Shown here in pieces: positions 44,226-53,435 of a DNA stretch of 64,000 bases. Numbering within the stretch: the stretch's first letter is position 1; the number at the start of each line of letters is the position of its first letter. The position numbers and the translations under genes were made by a program. Source of the DNA: Parasutterella excrementihominis YIT 11859 (lineage in GTDB: Bacteria; Pseudomonadota; Gammaproteobacteria; Burkholderiales; Burkholderiaceae_F); contig NZ_GL883677.1 in assembly GCF_000205025.1 (NCBI RefSeq), positions 1 through 64,000 of the forward strand. The letters are read 5' to 3'. Below the pieces are notes generated by a model, which ran no database searches, was not told the origin of the DNA, and worked only from the letters and a program-made list of their open reading frames with translations.

Positions 44226-44867
44226 ATGCAAAACCTCAAAGATATTCCGTGTCTGATCCTGGGGATCGGAAACATCCTCTGGGCAGACGAAGGCTTCGGA
44301 GTCAGAGTCGTTGAAGCTTTCAACGACAAGTACGCCTTTACCGATCCGAATAACGTTATTGCAGACGGCGGCACACTCGGTATGTATCTCTACGACAGAA
44401 TCTGCCGAGCAGAAAAACTCCTGATTTTTGACTGCTGCGACTTCAAAGGCAAACCCGGCGAACTCCGTGTCCTTCGCAACGACGATGTCAAACTTTGGAC
44501 TGCTACCAAGATATCTCCGCATCAGACCGGCATGAATGACCTCCTGGTCGCAGCGGCGGTTCGAGGCGCTATACCGAACGATATTGCTGTCGTCGGCTTC
44601 CAGCCGGTTCTCCTGGACGACTACGGCGGCTCCTTATCTGCAGAAGCAAAAGGAAAAGTCGATGAGGCAGTTCGCGACGGCTATGAGATCGTCCGCGGAT
44701 GGAACGTCGGACTTCGTGTTCGTTCCGAAGACGAAATGGCTCCGGCGCTGATGGATGCGCCCTGCTTAAATATTGATCAATACGAAAGCGGACGTCCCTC
44801 GGCAGAAGAAGCCTGCAGAGACGGCGATATCCGTTTTGCGCGCTTTGTCGCAAAGGCAGACAAATAA
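44226..44867 (+). CDS. hyaD: Hydrogenase maturation endopeptidase
   Basis: Nickel-checking protease that trims the C-terminus of HyaB. LILGIGNILWADEGFGVRVVEAF near the N-terminus holds the metal-sensing acidic residue, DCCDFKGKPGEL follows, and SPHQTGMNDLL carries the conserved His. About 213 aa. The frame also opens at a GTG at 44211; neither start has a strong ribosome site, and the ATG is chosen for fit to the family. Its stop overlaps the hypC-like gene. Confidence 0.92.
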   Translation: MQNLKDIPCLILGIGNILWADEGFGVRVVEAFNDKYAFTDPNNVIADGGTLGMYLYDRICRAEKLLIFDCCDFKGKPGELRVLRNDDVKLWTATKISPHQTGMNDLLVAAAVRGAIPNDIAVVGFQPVLLDDYGGSLSAEAKGKVDEAVRDGYEIVRGWNVGLRVRSEDEMAPALMDAPCLNIDQYESGRPSAEEACRDGDIRFARFVAKADK

Positions 44868-45193
44868 TGTGTATCGGAATTCCAATGAAGGTTGAGTCTC
44901 TGCCCTATCCCGGCAGAGCTGTCTGCTCCGGCCGCGGCCAAACCGAAAACCTCGACGTCCTGATGCTCGGAGACGTCCAAATCGGCGAATGGGTTCTGGC
45001 TTGGAACGGAATGGGAACGAAAATAATTACAGAAGAACGGGCTCGTCAGGTCGATGCAGCGCTCGATGCACTGGAAGCAGCCATGAACGGTCAGACACCT
45101 GACGTCGAAGATGCATTCGCAGATATCGTCGCCAATACCGGCAAGTTGCCTCCGCACCTCCAAGCCCAACTCGATAAAAAGGAGAAGCACTGA
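44867..45193 (+). CDS. hupF: HypC/HupF-family hydrogenase chaperone
   Basis: 108 aa beginning MCIGIPMKVE with the essential Cys2 of the HypC family. Longer than the second HypC copy later in the cluster and placed between hyaD and hyaE, as HupF is in rhizobial and Azotobacter clusters. There HupF protects the large-subunit precursor under oxygen (family knowledge). Confidence 0.9.
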   Translation: MCIGIPMKVESLPYPGRAVCSGRGQTENLDVLMLGDVQIGEWVLAWNGMGTKIITEERARQVDAALDALEAAMNGQTPDVEDAFADIVANTGKLPPHLQAQLDKKEKH

Positions 45194-45639
45194 TGGAACT
45201 GATGGGCACTTCCCCGAAGATTGACCTCTACAGCCATCCTTTGTTTTTAAGAATGGTCAACGAACATGGTTTTGAAAGCTGCGACAAGGATATCTTCCCG
45301 CAGTTTCTGCAGAAACCGGGCCTTTCGATGGTTGTTTTTATTGAAGACCCGAACCGCATGAAAGAAACCATGGACGCACTCGTGATTGCGCCGGAATTGG
45401 CAAAAAGCTGCGGCTTGATCGAACACAAAGCAGTGGTCGGACCTCCTAACGCCAGAAAACTTGCCGTAACTTACGGCTTCAAACGCTGGCCTGCTTTGGT
45501 CTTTTTCCGCGACGGCAAATATTTAGGTGCGGTTGACGGACTGCGCCTTTGGGCGGATTTAGTTCGTGAAGCTGACGAAATCATGCACAGCGAACCGCAC
45601 TATCCGCCCTCCGTTGGCATCCCTGTTCGTTCCATCTAA
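45193..45639 (+). CDS. hyaE: HyaE/HupG thioredoxin-like hydrogenase assembly protein
   Basis: 148 aa with a thioredoxin-like fold (MVVFIEDPNRMKETMDALVIAPELAK and YGFKRWPALVFFRDGKYLGAVDG) but no CXXC pair, as usual for HyaE. It binds the Tat-exported small subunit precursor and proofreads it. Overlaps hupF by one base. Confidence 0.85.
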   Translation: MELMGTSPKIDLYSHPLFLRMVNEHGFESCDKDIFPQFLQKPGLSMVVFIEDPNRMKETMDALVIAPELAKSCGLIEHKAVVGPPNARKLAVTYGFKRWPALVFFRDGKYLGAVDGLRLWADLVREADEIMHSEPHYPPSVGIPVRSI

Positions 45640-45662
45640 CTAAACCTATAAAGACTTCAATC

Positions 45663-46568
45663 ATGATCACCAAACCGATTTCGATTCCTATCAACCTGCT
45701 CGGCCCGGGCTCCCAGCCGGAGCGCTCTGTTGCCAACACGATCGGCGTACCCGACATTGTGGACACCTTCCGTCAGCCGTACACGCCCGAAGTCGCCAAC
45801 AAAGCTACCGCGGAGAAGTGCCGTCAGTTCTTCATCGACCTTTATGAAGAAATGCGCCTTTGGAATATGGACAGCGGAGATGCCGGTCCTGCCTTTGCGA
45901 TGAACGGCTATGACAAAGATACCCTGGCACTTATTAATCAGATGCTCGGCGAAGGCGAAGTGGCCATTCGTATTTCCATCCCGAACGAAACCTTCGACGA
46001 AATCCGTATTCAGGAATCGATATTCGTGGGTGTTTGGCGCGTGTGCTACTACCGTGACGGTCAGCAGATTGCCGACCAGCTGGAAGTCAGCGCCATTCCT
46101 TCCTGCGTAGCCGAAGCTGCTTACGTAACAAGCCAGCCGGATTTGCATCCGGTTGAATTCGGACCGGAAGCCATGAACAGCCCGGCCATTATCGCCGAAC
46201 TGAAAGAAGCGCTTAAAGCATGGGAACCGGGTGCCCCGGCTTTCACGATCAACCTCTCGCATCTTCCGATGTCTGCAGAAGACCATAAAGTGATCGAAGC
46301 GGCTGTCGGTGCCGGCGCCGTTCAAATGATGTCCCGCGGTTTCGGCAACTGCCGTATCTCTTCGACCGACGTTCGTCACGTCTGGAAAGTTCAGTATTTG
46401 AACAACGCTCCGGCCCGTCTGATGATCCTGAACACCCTCGTTGTCGCAGGTCTTCCTGAAGAAGCCGTTGCAGCTTCCGAGGACTTGGCCGATTCTGCCG
46501 TTCGCATCAAAGAATTGATCGAATGGGTCACGAAGAGCTGGGAACTTTCTCCTGTGGAAGTCAAATAA
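45663..46568 (+). CDS. hyaF: HyaF/HupH hydrogenase expression protein
   Basis: 301 aa, family-typical size. Conserved segments include [11 protein letters not shown] near the start and the C-terminal [32 protein letters not shown]. In HupSL systems it assists small subunit maturation, especially with oxygen present. Its stop codon overlaps the rubredoxin start. Confidence 0.88.
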   Translation: MITKPISIPINLLGPGSQPERSVANTIGVPDIVDTFRQPYTPEVANKATAEKCRQFFIDLYEEMRLWNMDSGDAGPAFAMNGYDKDTLALINQMLGEGEVAIRISIPNETFDEIRIQESIFVGVWRVCYYRDGQQIADQLEVSAIPSCVAEAAYVTSQPDLHPVEFGPEAMNSPAIIAELKEALKAWEPGAPAFTINLSHLPMSAEDHKVIEAAVGAGAVQMMSRGFGNCRISSTDVRHVWKVQYLNNAPARLMILNTLVVAGLPEEAVAASEDLADSAVRIKELIEWVTKSWELSPVEVK

Positions 46569-46828
46569 TGCCCGGATTTGAAGGTACTTTTTTAGGCGAC
46601 AGCTCCAAGCTGCATCCGGATACGCGCTTGGAGTGCAAAGTCTGCCATTACATCTACGATCCTGCTAAAGGCGACGTAGATCAGAACATTGAACCCGGCA
46701 CTCCTTTCTCGGAACTGCCCGAGTATTGGAATTGTCCGGTTTGCGGCTGCGAACGCGACCTTTTTATGGTTGTGCCCGAAGACTATGATCAAAACCAACG
46801 CTCCGACGACTCAGAATCCTCAAAGTGA
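46568..46828 (+). CDS. hupI: Rubredoxin (HupI-type)
   Basis: 86 aa. [14 protein letters not shown] and [11 protein letters not shown] supply the four cysteines that bind one iron. The start is the ATG opening MPGFEGTF, overlapping the hyaF stop (TAATG). Rubredoxins in hup clusters are needed for small-subunit cluster assembly under oxygen. It overlaps the next gene by 44 bases. Confidence 0.9.
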   Translation: MPGFEGTFLGDSSKLHPDTRLECKVCHYIYDPAKGDVDQNIEPGTPFSELPEYWNCPVCGCERDLFMVVPEDYDQNQRSDDSESSK

Positions 46829-47384
46829 AGAGCCGTGGGCGCCGAATCCGGCACAGCGGCTTGAAAGAGGCTTCAACAGAATCTGGCAGACCCGAATGCA
46901 GGGCCTGCCGATGCTGCACCCGCGCGTCCATGTGCAGGCGGTCGGTTTCCATAAGTGGAAATACTTCTGGCTCGGAATCATTGTCACGCCTTGGTGCATG
47001 AACGTGATTTTGGCTAAAGGACAGCCTTCTAAATGGAAGTCGATTCCGGAAGGACGCCGTCTGCACTATCCGTTCCCGGCCGGAATATATGACTTCATCA
47101 GCGTAAAAGACAGAATCCTGGGCGAATATCAGATGTGCTCGCTCATGTCACCGCTCGAAGAAGTTGTTTCCGACCACGACATGGCTGTTGAAATCGCTAA
47201 GGCTGCTTTGGAAGAACTCATGAAGCCCGAACAGGAGCCCGAACTCGGAGAACCGATTCCAGCGATCCAGCCTGAAGTCGACCCGGAAACCATCGAAAAA
47301 GCGGTCGAGACCGCCATCAACCGTCCGATCTCGCGTCGTTCGTTCTTAAGACCAAAAGCAACCCAAGAGGAACAAGAATCATGA
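46785..47384 (+). CDS. hupJ: HybE/HupJ-type hydrogenase assembly chaperone
   Basis: About 199 aa. The core reads [34 protein letters not shown]...[14 protein letters not shown], the conserved HybE family block. A Glu/Pro-rich linker leads to a C-terminal [11 protein letters not shown]. That end mimics the twin-arginine sequence SRRSFLK of HyaA, as known for HupJ/HybE proteins fused to a Tat-like tail. The start is the ATG inside the rubredoxin 3' end; an upstream in-frame ATG at 46689 would overlap far more. Confidence 0.85.
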   Translation: MIKTNAPTTQNPQSEEPWAPNPAQRLERGFNRIWQTRMQGLPMLHPRVHVQAVGFHKWKYFWLGIIVTPWCMNVILAKGQPSKWKSIPEGRRLHYPFPAGIYDFISVKDRILGEYQMCSLMSPLEEVVSDHDMAVEIAKAALEELMKPEQEPELGEPIPAIQPEVDPETIEKAVETAINRPISRRSFLRPKATQEEQES

Positions 47385-48475
47385 GTTATCTCGGTGCGAT
47401 TCGTTTTGTTCTCACAACTGACGGCTGCTCCGTCTCGGATGTCAGTATTGAGCCGGCCAAGGAGCTCCGAATTGAAAAACTGCTCTGCGGCAAGCGCGTG
47501 GAAGATGCCTTAGCACTCCTGCCGCCGCTCTTTGCGCTTTGCCCGGATTCTCAGACCGCCGCTGCCGCAGTGGCCTGTGACGTGGCCCAAAACAGCGTGC
47601 CCTCACAAGAAGTTCTGGTTAAAGCACGTTTTGCCAACCATTTGGAACTCATTAACGAGGGCGTGCGTTTCTTTGCGCTCCAGTGTGCCGGCGAAGATTA
47701 CCGAGCCGCCAAAATTAAAAGCGTGATCCGAGTCCGTGAGCTCGTGAGCGAACTGCGCGAAATGCCTTATGAAGATCAAACCAAGCGAAACAAACTCTGG
47801 AGCGAGCTCAGAGGCGAGGTTTCCTACCTGCTGCTGGACGGCTTCTCCGAGAGCTGGGAGCAAGACCTTTTTAACGGCACCATTACACCGAGCAAAGACA
47901 GCCTGACCGCTTTCTTTGACAAGATTTCTTCGCACCGCAGCCGCGGCTACACTTCCGGACCTCTGTTGGATAAGCCGACCGCTTTTATCCTTCAGGCTTT
48001 AAAAGAAAGAGGATGCTGGAAGAACGGCTCCCTAGAGAGTGATGTTCGCTCTCTGACAGGCCCCGTTGCCCGCATGAGGAAGAACCCGACGGTTGCCGGG
48101 CTGCTCATGTCAGACGGCAATACCAACTACACGCGTTTTGTGGCGCGGTTCATTGAGGTACTCAGCGCTGCAGACTTAATCCGCATGCCTTTAGAAACGA
48201 TTGCCGCTATGGAGCTAGGCAAAGGAAACGCCGTCTCTCTCGTTCAGAACTCCCGCGGAATTCTCCTTCATGCTGCCAAAATCATCGACGGCGTCATCGA
48301 GAACTACCGCATTCTGACCCCGACGGAAATCAATGTTGTGGATTCCGAATGGTTTAAGAAAACGCTGCTGAATCTCAAAGCAAAAGACGCCGAAGAGCTG
48401 AAGAAGCTGGCTGAGCTGACGATTTTGTCGTTTGATCCCTGCACCCAGATGGATGTGGAGCTGAAAAATGCATGA
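47381..48475 (+). CDS. hupK: HupK-like scaffold for NiFe cofactor assembly
   Basis: 364 aa. Distantly related to the hydrogenase large subunit: LCGKRVEDALALLPPLFALCPDSQTAAA aligns by eye with the first CXXC region of HyaB but keeps only one Cys, and the end LSFDPCTQMDVEL echoes the HSFDPCLAC motif. HupK/HoxV proteins are proposed to hold the Fe(CN)2CO unit before transfer to the large subunit. Overlaps hypA by 8 bases. Confidence 0.78.
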   Translation: MSYLGAIRFVLTTDGCSVSDVSIEPAKELRIEKLLCGKRVEDALALLPPLFALCPDSQTAAAAVACDVAQNSVPSQEVLVKARFANHLELINEGVRFFALQCAGEDYRAAKIKSVIRVRELVSELREMPYEDQTKRNKLWSELRGEVSYLLLDGFSESWEQDLFNGTITPSKDSLTAFFDKISSHRSRGYTSGPLLDKPTAFILQALKERGCWKNGSLESDVRSLTGPVARMRKNPTVAGLLMSDGNTNYTRFVARFIEVLSAADLIRMPLETIAAMELGKGNAVSLVQNSRGILLHAAKIIDGVIENYRILTPTEINVVDSEWFKKTLLNLKAKDAEELKKLAELTILSFDPCTQMDVELKNA

Positions 48476-48815
48476 GATGTCGTTGGCCCAAAGCATTGTT
48501 GAGATCGTAGAAAACACCGCTCAGCAAAACCAGGCTTCTTCGGTGGTGGCGGTCAAACTGATCATCGGCGAATTGGCCGGCGTAGAAATGCATGCCCTCA
48601 TGCAAGGTCTCAAAATCGCCTCGCAGGGAACGGTTATGCAGGAAGCAAAGATTGAAATTGAGCGCCCGGGGGGAACAGCCTGGTGTCTTAAGTGTCAGAA
48701 AACTGTTCCGATTCATCGCCGCGGGGAGCCGTGTCCCGTGTGCGGCAGCTATCAGCTGAGTGTCAACGGCGGCGATGATTTCCGAGTCAGTGAACTGGAA
48801 CTCGGAGATTCCTAG
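48468..48815 (+). CDS. hypA: Hydrogenase nickel metallochaperone HypA
   Basis: 115 aa starting MHEMSLAQSIV, where Met1 and His2 bind nickel. The zinc site is formed by CLKC and CPVC (about residues 74-95). Works with HypB to insert nickel. Confidence 0.94.
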   Translation: MHEMSLAQSIVEIVENTAQQNQASSVVAVKLIIGELAGVEMHALMQGLKIASQGTVMQEAKIEIERPGGTAWCLKCQKTVPIHRRGEPCPVCGSYQLSVNGGDDFRVSELELGDS

Positions 48816-48836
48816 TTTTTATTTAAGGAGTGAATT

Positions 48837-49019
48837 ATGTGTGTTACATGCGGTTGCGGCGGAAAGAAAGCCACGGTTGAAGAACTCGACCAAACGAAGA
48901 CTCATGAACATCCTCATGCCGAAGACGGCCACGTTCATCGTGACAGCGACCAGCATCGCCATCATCATGACGCCGGCCATCATGAACACGGCAGTGCCGG
49001 TGCTCATAAGCACGAATAA
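48837..49019 (+). CDS. Free-standing HypB N-terminal metal-binding peptide (Cys motif plus His-rich)
   Basis: 60 aa. It opens MCVTCGCGG, the high-affinity nickel motif that normally begins HypB (MCTTCGCG in E. coli), and continues into a histidine-rich stretch (THEHPHAEDGHVHRD.. HRHHHDAGHHEHG) like the nickel-storage region of rhizobial HypB. It then stops. The GTPase part of HypB is a separate gene 70 bases on, in another frame, with its own ribosome site and a hairpin between. An AAGGAG site precedes this ATG. It is probably a nickel-storage/donor protein acting with HypA-HypB. Confidence 0.85.
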   Translation: MCVTCGCGGKKATVEELDQTKTHEHPHAEDGHVHRDSDQHRHHHDAGHHEHGSAGAHKHE

Positions 49020-49036
49020 TTATTGATATTCCGACG

Positions 49037-49061
49037 GGAGCTCGTGTACAGCTCGAGCTCC
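49037..49061 (+). terminator. Hairpin between the two HypB parts
   Basis: A perfect 8-bp stem GGAGCTCG/CGAGCTCC with a 9-base loop, followed by GGTCTTTTCTTC. A weak terminator or attenuator that would lower GTPase expression relative to the metal-binding peptide. Confidence 0.45.
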
Positions 49062-49089
49062 GGTCTTTTCTTCGACCAAGGAAAAAAGA

Positions 49090-49764
49090 ATGGAAAAAAT
49101 CAACGATCGTTTGGTCCAGTTGGAAATTGACGTTTTAAGCGCCAACGACAAGAAGGCGGCCCAAAACCGCGAGAAATTTATTGCCGAAGGCATCTTGGCA
49201 TTAAACCTTGTTTCCAGTCCCGGAAGCGGTAAGACCACACTGCTCTGCAATACGATCAATAAGATCAAAGATCAGTACAAACTTGCTGTGATCGAAGGAG
49301 ATCAACAAACCCTCAACGACGCCGAACGCATTCGCGCGACCGGCTGCCGTGCTATCCAGATCAACACCGGCGAAGGTTGCCATCTTGACGCCGACATGAT
49401 CGAAGAGGCTTGTCAAAAGATTAAGCCTGAGCCCAATTCCATCCTCTTTATCGAAAACGTCGGCAACCTTGTTTGCCCGGCTGCTTTCGATTTAGGAGAA
49501 GACTGTAAGGTTGTCGTGCTTTCTGTTACCGAAGGCGAGGACAAACCGATCAAATATCCGGATATGTTTGCCGCAAGCTCTCTGATGCTGATCAACAAAG
49601 TTGACCTGCTCCCATATGTGGACTTCAGCGTTGAAAAATGCAAAGAGTACGCCCGCAGAGTCAATCCGAACATTGAATTTATTGAAGTATCCGCCACCAA
49701 AGGCACCGGCATGGACGCTTGGTGCGAGTGGCTCGGCAAACGTTTTGCCGCTGTTTCGAAATAA
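49090..49764 (+). CDS. hypB: HypB GTPase domain protein
   Basis: 224 aa G-protein that drives nickel delivery to hydrogenase. P-loop SSPGSGKTT (about residues 42-50), switch/metal region [17 protein letters not shown] and [29 protein letters not shown] (Walker B and metal-site Cys) and NKVDLLPY (guanine specificity). It begins at the [17 protein letters not shown] part of normal HypB, lacking the N-terminal CxxCGCG motif. A strong AAGGAAAAAAG site precedes the ATG. Confidence 0.95.
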   Translation: MEKINDRLVQLEIDVLSANDKKAAQNREKFIAEGILALNLVSSPGSGKTTLLCNTINKIKDQYKLAVIEGDQQTLNDAERIRATGCRAIQINTGEGCHLDADMIEEACQKIKPEPNSILFIENVGNLVCPAAFDLGEDCKVVVLSVTEGEDKPIKYPDMFAASSLMLINKVDLLPYVDFSVEKCKEYARRVNPNIEFIEVSATKGTGMDAWCEWLGKRFAAVSK

Positions 49765-49767
49765 TTT

Positions 49768-52074
49768 ATGAGCAGCTCGATTCGTGCAGAAAAATTAAGG
49801 ATTAAAGGAACCGTCCAGGGGGTCGGTTTCCGTCCTTTTGTATTTGTTCTGGCCAAAAATGAGGGACTGACCGGCACCGTTCTTAATGACGGACGCGGTG
49901 TCGAAGCCGTACTCGAGGGTTCCTCTGAAGCTTTAGAACGTTTCCGCACTCGGTTGCTGAAAGAGCTGCCCCCGCTCGCCTCCATCGAATCGGTTGAAGC
50001 TGAAGATATTCCTGTCGAAGGACGTCAGGACTTCGTGATTCTGGAAAGCCGATCTAATTCAGTCAGCACGGTTATCCCGGCCGATGCCGCCGTCTGTGAA
50101 GCGTGCCTCAAGGAACTCACCGACAAAAACAATCGTCGGTATCGTTATCCTTTTATCAACTGCACGCACTGCGGTCCGCGCTATACCATCACGGCGCATC
50201 TTCCCTATGACCGTCCTCAGACGAGCATGAAAGCATTCCCGATGTGCCCGGACTGTCTGCAGGAATATAAAAATCCCCTTGATCGTCGTTTTCACGCACA
50301 GCCCAACGCCTGCGACGTCTGCGGCCCGCATCTCGAACTGAAGGATAAAAAAGGCAATCTTGTTCTTTGTGAGGACGAAATTGCGGAGCTGCTCAGACAG
50401 ATTCAAGACGGCAAAATTGCCGCCGTAAAGGGGCTCGGCGGCTTTCATTTGGTTTGTGATGCAGGAAATGCTGCTGCGGTCTCTGAGCTGCGTCAGCGCA
50501 AGCACCGCCCGTTCAAGCCGTTCGCGGTCATGGCCTTAAACGACCTTTCCGCCTCTCGCTTTGTCCGCATCTCGGAGAAAGCCTCAAAAGAACTCCATTC
50601 ACCACAAGCACCGATCGTCCTTTGCCCTAAAACAGAAGACGCCGATCGCCTCCTCCCGGGCATCGCACCTGAACTTAATCGTATCGGTGTCATGATGCCC
50701 TACACGCCGATCCATTGGCTTCTTTTCTTCGAAGCCATGGGGCGTCCTGAAGATCCGGACTGGTACAAAAAAGAATGCGATCTAGTCCTCGTTATGACGA
50801 GTGCAAATGCCGGCGGCGAGCCGCTCGTTATCGGCAATGATGAAGCCGTACAAAAACTCGACGGAATTGCCGATCTCTTTTTAACGCACAATCGAGACAT
50901 CCTGATTCGCTGTGATGACTCGGTGATGCAGCAAAGAGAAAAAGACGTTCAGCTCATCCGGCGTGCCCGCGGATTTACGCCTGTAGCCGTCCGCCTGCCT
51001 TACGGCGGTTCTTCGGTCATTGCTACCGGACCGTGGCTGAAGAATACGGCTTGTTTAACCAAAGACGATCACGCCTTTTTAACGCAGCACATCGGAGACA
51101 CGGATCGCGTCAGCAACTGCCGAACCTTAGCGCGAGCCGTTGAGCATCTCTCGGAAATTTTTGAGATCACGCCGAAATACATTGCGTGCGACCTGCATCC
51201 GGATTTCTTTTCCACATCGCTCGCCGAAGAGCTCGCAGACAAATACGACGCAGAGTTAATTCCAGTCCAGCATCATCACGCGCATATTGCCGCCGTCATG
51301 GCTGAGCACGGACTCTCGGAGCCGGTCTTAGGGCTGGCGCTCGACGGGGTCGGCTTAGGTACCGACAACAAACCTTGGGGCGGCGAACTCTTAAAAGTGA
51401 CACCTGAGAGTTTTGAACGTCTGAACAGCATCGCTCCGATCACGATGCCCGGCGCCGATAAATGCGCCCGCGAAGGCTGGCGAATGGCAGCTAAGATTTT
51501 TGCCGAGGACGGCAAAGCCGAAGCGTTGGAAAAACTCGCTCAAGAGGTCAGCAAACCCAGCCTTCACCTCATTACCGCTCAAGCCAACGCTCCTGAGACC
51601 ACAAGTTTAGGACGTCTCTTTGATGCAGCAGCTTCTATGTTCGGCATCTGCCACGTCTCAAGTTACGAAGGAGAAGCCCCGGTTCGCCTGCAAGCGGCCT
51701 CCGAAGGACGTCAGGGACAAAATCGAACAGATCTTGTTGAAGTCATCGACGGACATCCGAATTTTGTCCCGCTTCTTCTGGCACTTTCCGAATACACAGA
51801 TATACAGCAAGCAGCAGCGGATTTCCAAGAAACACTGGCTCAGGTATTGGCAAAAGAGGTCATCCGCGCCTCTGAAAGAGAAAACATTCAGAAAGTTTGC
51901 CTCTCAGGCGGCTGCTGTTTAAATTCATTATTAACGCAGCGGCTCCGCGAGCTACTGGAACGGCACGAATTACAAGTTTATGAGGGACTCAAAGTTCCTC
52001 CGAATGACGGAGGCGTATCACTCGGCCAAGCATGGGTCGTTCTCATGCGTCTTCACAGTACAGCTAAAGAGTAA
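49768..52074 (+). CDS. hypF: Carbamoyltransferase HypF
   Basis: 768 aa enzyme making the cyanide ligands of the NiFe site from carbamoyl phosphate. The acylphosphatase domain is [11 protein letters not shown] (about residues 14-24). Two zinc-finger repeats follow ([17 protein letters not shown] and [15 protein letters not shown]), then a YrdC-like domain ([15 protein letters not shown]). The Kae1-like carbamoyltransferase domain has [13 protein letters not shown] and [10 protein letters not shown]. Confidence 0.95.
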   Translation: MSSSIRAEKLRIKGTVQGVGFRPFVFVLAKNEGLTGTVLNDGRGVEAVLEGSSEALERFRTRLLKELPPLASIESVEAEDIPVEGRQDFVILESRSNSVSTVIPADAAVCEACLKELTDKNNRRYRYPFINCTHCGPRYTITAHLPYDRPQTSMKAFPMCPDCLQEYKNPLDRRFHAQPNACDVCGPHLELKDKKGNLVLCEDEIAELLRQIQDGKIAAVKGLGGFHLVCDAGNAAAVSELRQRKHRPFKPFAVMALNDLSASRFVRISEKASKELHSPQAPIVLCPKTEDADRLLPGIAPELNRIGVMMPYTPIHWLLFFEAMGRPEDPDWYKKECDLVLVMTSANAGGEPLVIGNDEAVQKLDGIADLFLTHNRDILIRCDDSVMQQREKDVQLIRRARGFTPVAVRLPYGGSSVIATGPWLKNTACLTKDDHAFLTQHIGDTDRVSNCRTLARAVEHLSEIFEITPKYIACDLHPDFFSTSLAEELADKYDAELIPVQHHHAHIAAVMAEHGLSEPVLGLALDGVGLGTDNKPWGGELLKVTPESFERLNSIAPITMPGADKCAREGWRMAAKIFAEDGKAEALEKLAQEVSKPSLHLITAQANAPETTSLGRLFDAAASMFGICHVSSYEGEAPVRLQAASEGRQGQNRTDLVEVIDGHPNFVPLLLALSEYTDIQQAAADFQETLAQVLAKEVIRASERENIQKVCLSGGCCLNSLLTQRLRELLERHELQVYEGLKVPPNDGGVSLGQAWVVLMRLHSTAKE

Positions 52075-52079
52075 GAATC

Positions 52080-52313
52080 ATGTGTTTAGCAATTCCCGTA
52101 CAAATTAAAGAAATCATCGACGAGAACACTGCCGTCGCAGAAATCTCGGGACTGAAGAAAACCATCTCAACTGCCCTCTTGGAAGACGTCAAGGTCGGCG
52201 ACTATGTCATTTTGCATGTCGGATACGCCCTCCAGAAGATCGATCCTGAAGAGGCTCAAAAGACACTGGCTCTTTTTGCTTCTGAGGCCTCTGCGACAGG
52301 AGAACCGGCATGA
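52080..52313 (+). CDS. hypC: Hydrogenase assembly chaperone HypC
   Basis: 77 aa starting [12 protein letters not shown] with the functional Cys2. The [21 protein letters not shown] segment is standard. It forms the HypCD complex that carries the iron cofactor. Second HypC-family member of the cluster. Its stop overlaps hypD by 4 bases. Confidence 0.95.
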   Translation: MCLAIPVQIKEIIDENTAVAEISGLKKTISTALLEDVKVGDYVILHVGYALQKIDPEEAQKTLALFASEASATGEPA

Positions 52314-53416
52314 AGTACATCACCGAGTACCGTGACAAAGAGCTCGCCAAAAAGCTCGTTGCCGATATCGCCAAAGAAGCCCGTCCCGATAGAAATTACC
52401 GGCTTATGGAGTTCTGCGGCGGCCATACGCATGTCATCAGTCGATACGGCTTGGAAGGCATTTTGCCTAAGAACGTCCGCATGATTCACGGTCCCGGCTG
52501 CCCGGTCTGCGTCATGCCGATCGGCCGTATTGATTCGGCCATTGAACTTGCCTTGGAACACGGCGTCATCCTCTGCACCTACGCAGACACCATGCGCGTT
52601 CCGGCTTCCAAGGGACTTTCGCTGATGAAAGCAAAAGCTCAGGGCGGCGACATACGCATGATTTACTCGGCAGCCGACTGTTTGGACATCGCTCGCGCCA
52701 ATCCGGATAGAAACGTCGTTTTCTTTGCCATCGGTTTTGAGACCACCACGCCGGCGACCGCCGTGGTTTTAAAGCAAGCCAAAGCGGAAGGCTTAAAGAA
52801 CTTCTTTGTGTTTTGCAATCATGTTCTGACGCCGCCGGCCATGCGCCACATTCTGAAGAACCAGGAAAAAGTCCAAATTGAAGGTTTTGTCGGACCGGCT
52901 CATGTTTCTACGATCATCGGCAGCGAGCCTTATGAAACGTTCGCCAAAGACTATTCCAAGCCGGTTGTTATCGCTGGTTTCGAGCCTTTGGATATGCTTC
53001 AGTCTATTCTGATGCTGATCCGCCAAATCAACCGCGGCGAAGCCAAAGTCGAAAACGAATTTACACGCGCCGTTCGCCCCGAAGGCAATATGAAGGCCAT
53101 TCGAATGATGGAAGAAGTTTTTGCGCTTCGCGACAGCTTTGAGTGGCGAGGGCTCGGCTCCGTTCCTAAATCTGCGTTAAAACTGTCCGACGCATACAGC
53201 GACTTCGACGCTGAAAAGCATTTCAACTTGGTTTACCGCAGTGTGCCCGACAACAAGGCCTGCGAATGCGGCGCCATCCTGCGCGGCGAAAAACAGCCGT
53301 CTGACTGTCGTGCATTCGGAACGGTGTGCACACCGGAAAGCCCTATCGGCTCCTGCATGGTATCCAGCGAAGGCGCCTGCGCCGCTTACTTCACTTACGG
53401 CAGACACAAGAGATAA
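52310..53416 (+). CDS. hypD: Hydrogenase maturation protein HypD
   Basis: 368 aa Fe-S protein on which Fe(CN)2CO is built. Conserved: [47 protein letters not shown] and [13 protein letters not shown], plus the C-terminal cysteine cluster ([34 protein letters not shown]). Confidence 0.95.
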   Translation: MKYITEYRDKELAKKLVADIAKEARPDRNYRLMEFCGGHTHVISRYGLEGILPKNVRMIHGPGCPVCVMPIGRIDSAIELALEHGVILCTYADTMRVPASKGLSLMKAKAQGGDIRMIYSAADCLDIARANPDRNVVFFAIGFETTTPATAVVLKQAKAEGLKNFFVFCNHVLTPPAMRHILKNQEKVQIEGFVGPAHVSTIIGSEPYETFAKDYSKPVVIAGFEPLDMLQSILMLIRQINRGEAKVENEFTRAVRPEGNMKAIRMMEEVFALRDSFEWRGLGSVPKSALKLSDAYSDFDAEKHFNLVYRSVPDNKACECGAILRGEKQPSDCRAFGTVCTPESPIGSCMVSSEGACAAYFTYGRHKR

Positions 53417-53435
53417 GAATTCCGGAGAATAAATA

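Noticed and set aside
48890-49019. Histidine-rich tract as a simple-sequence repeat or artefact
   Set aside because: The codons vary (CAT and CAC mixed with GAA, GAC, GCC), the frame is preceded by a strong ribosome site and it begins with the HypB nickel motif, so it is coding.
48837-49764. Explaining the split HypB as a single-base sequencing error
   Set aside because: The first ORF ends in a stop and is followed by 70 bases with a hairpin and a strong ribosome site before the second ATG. One indel would not give a normal continuous HypB, though read checks remain worthwhile.
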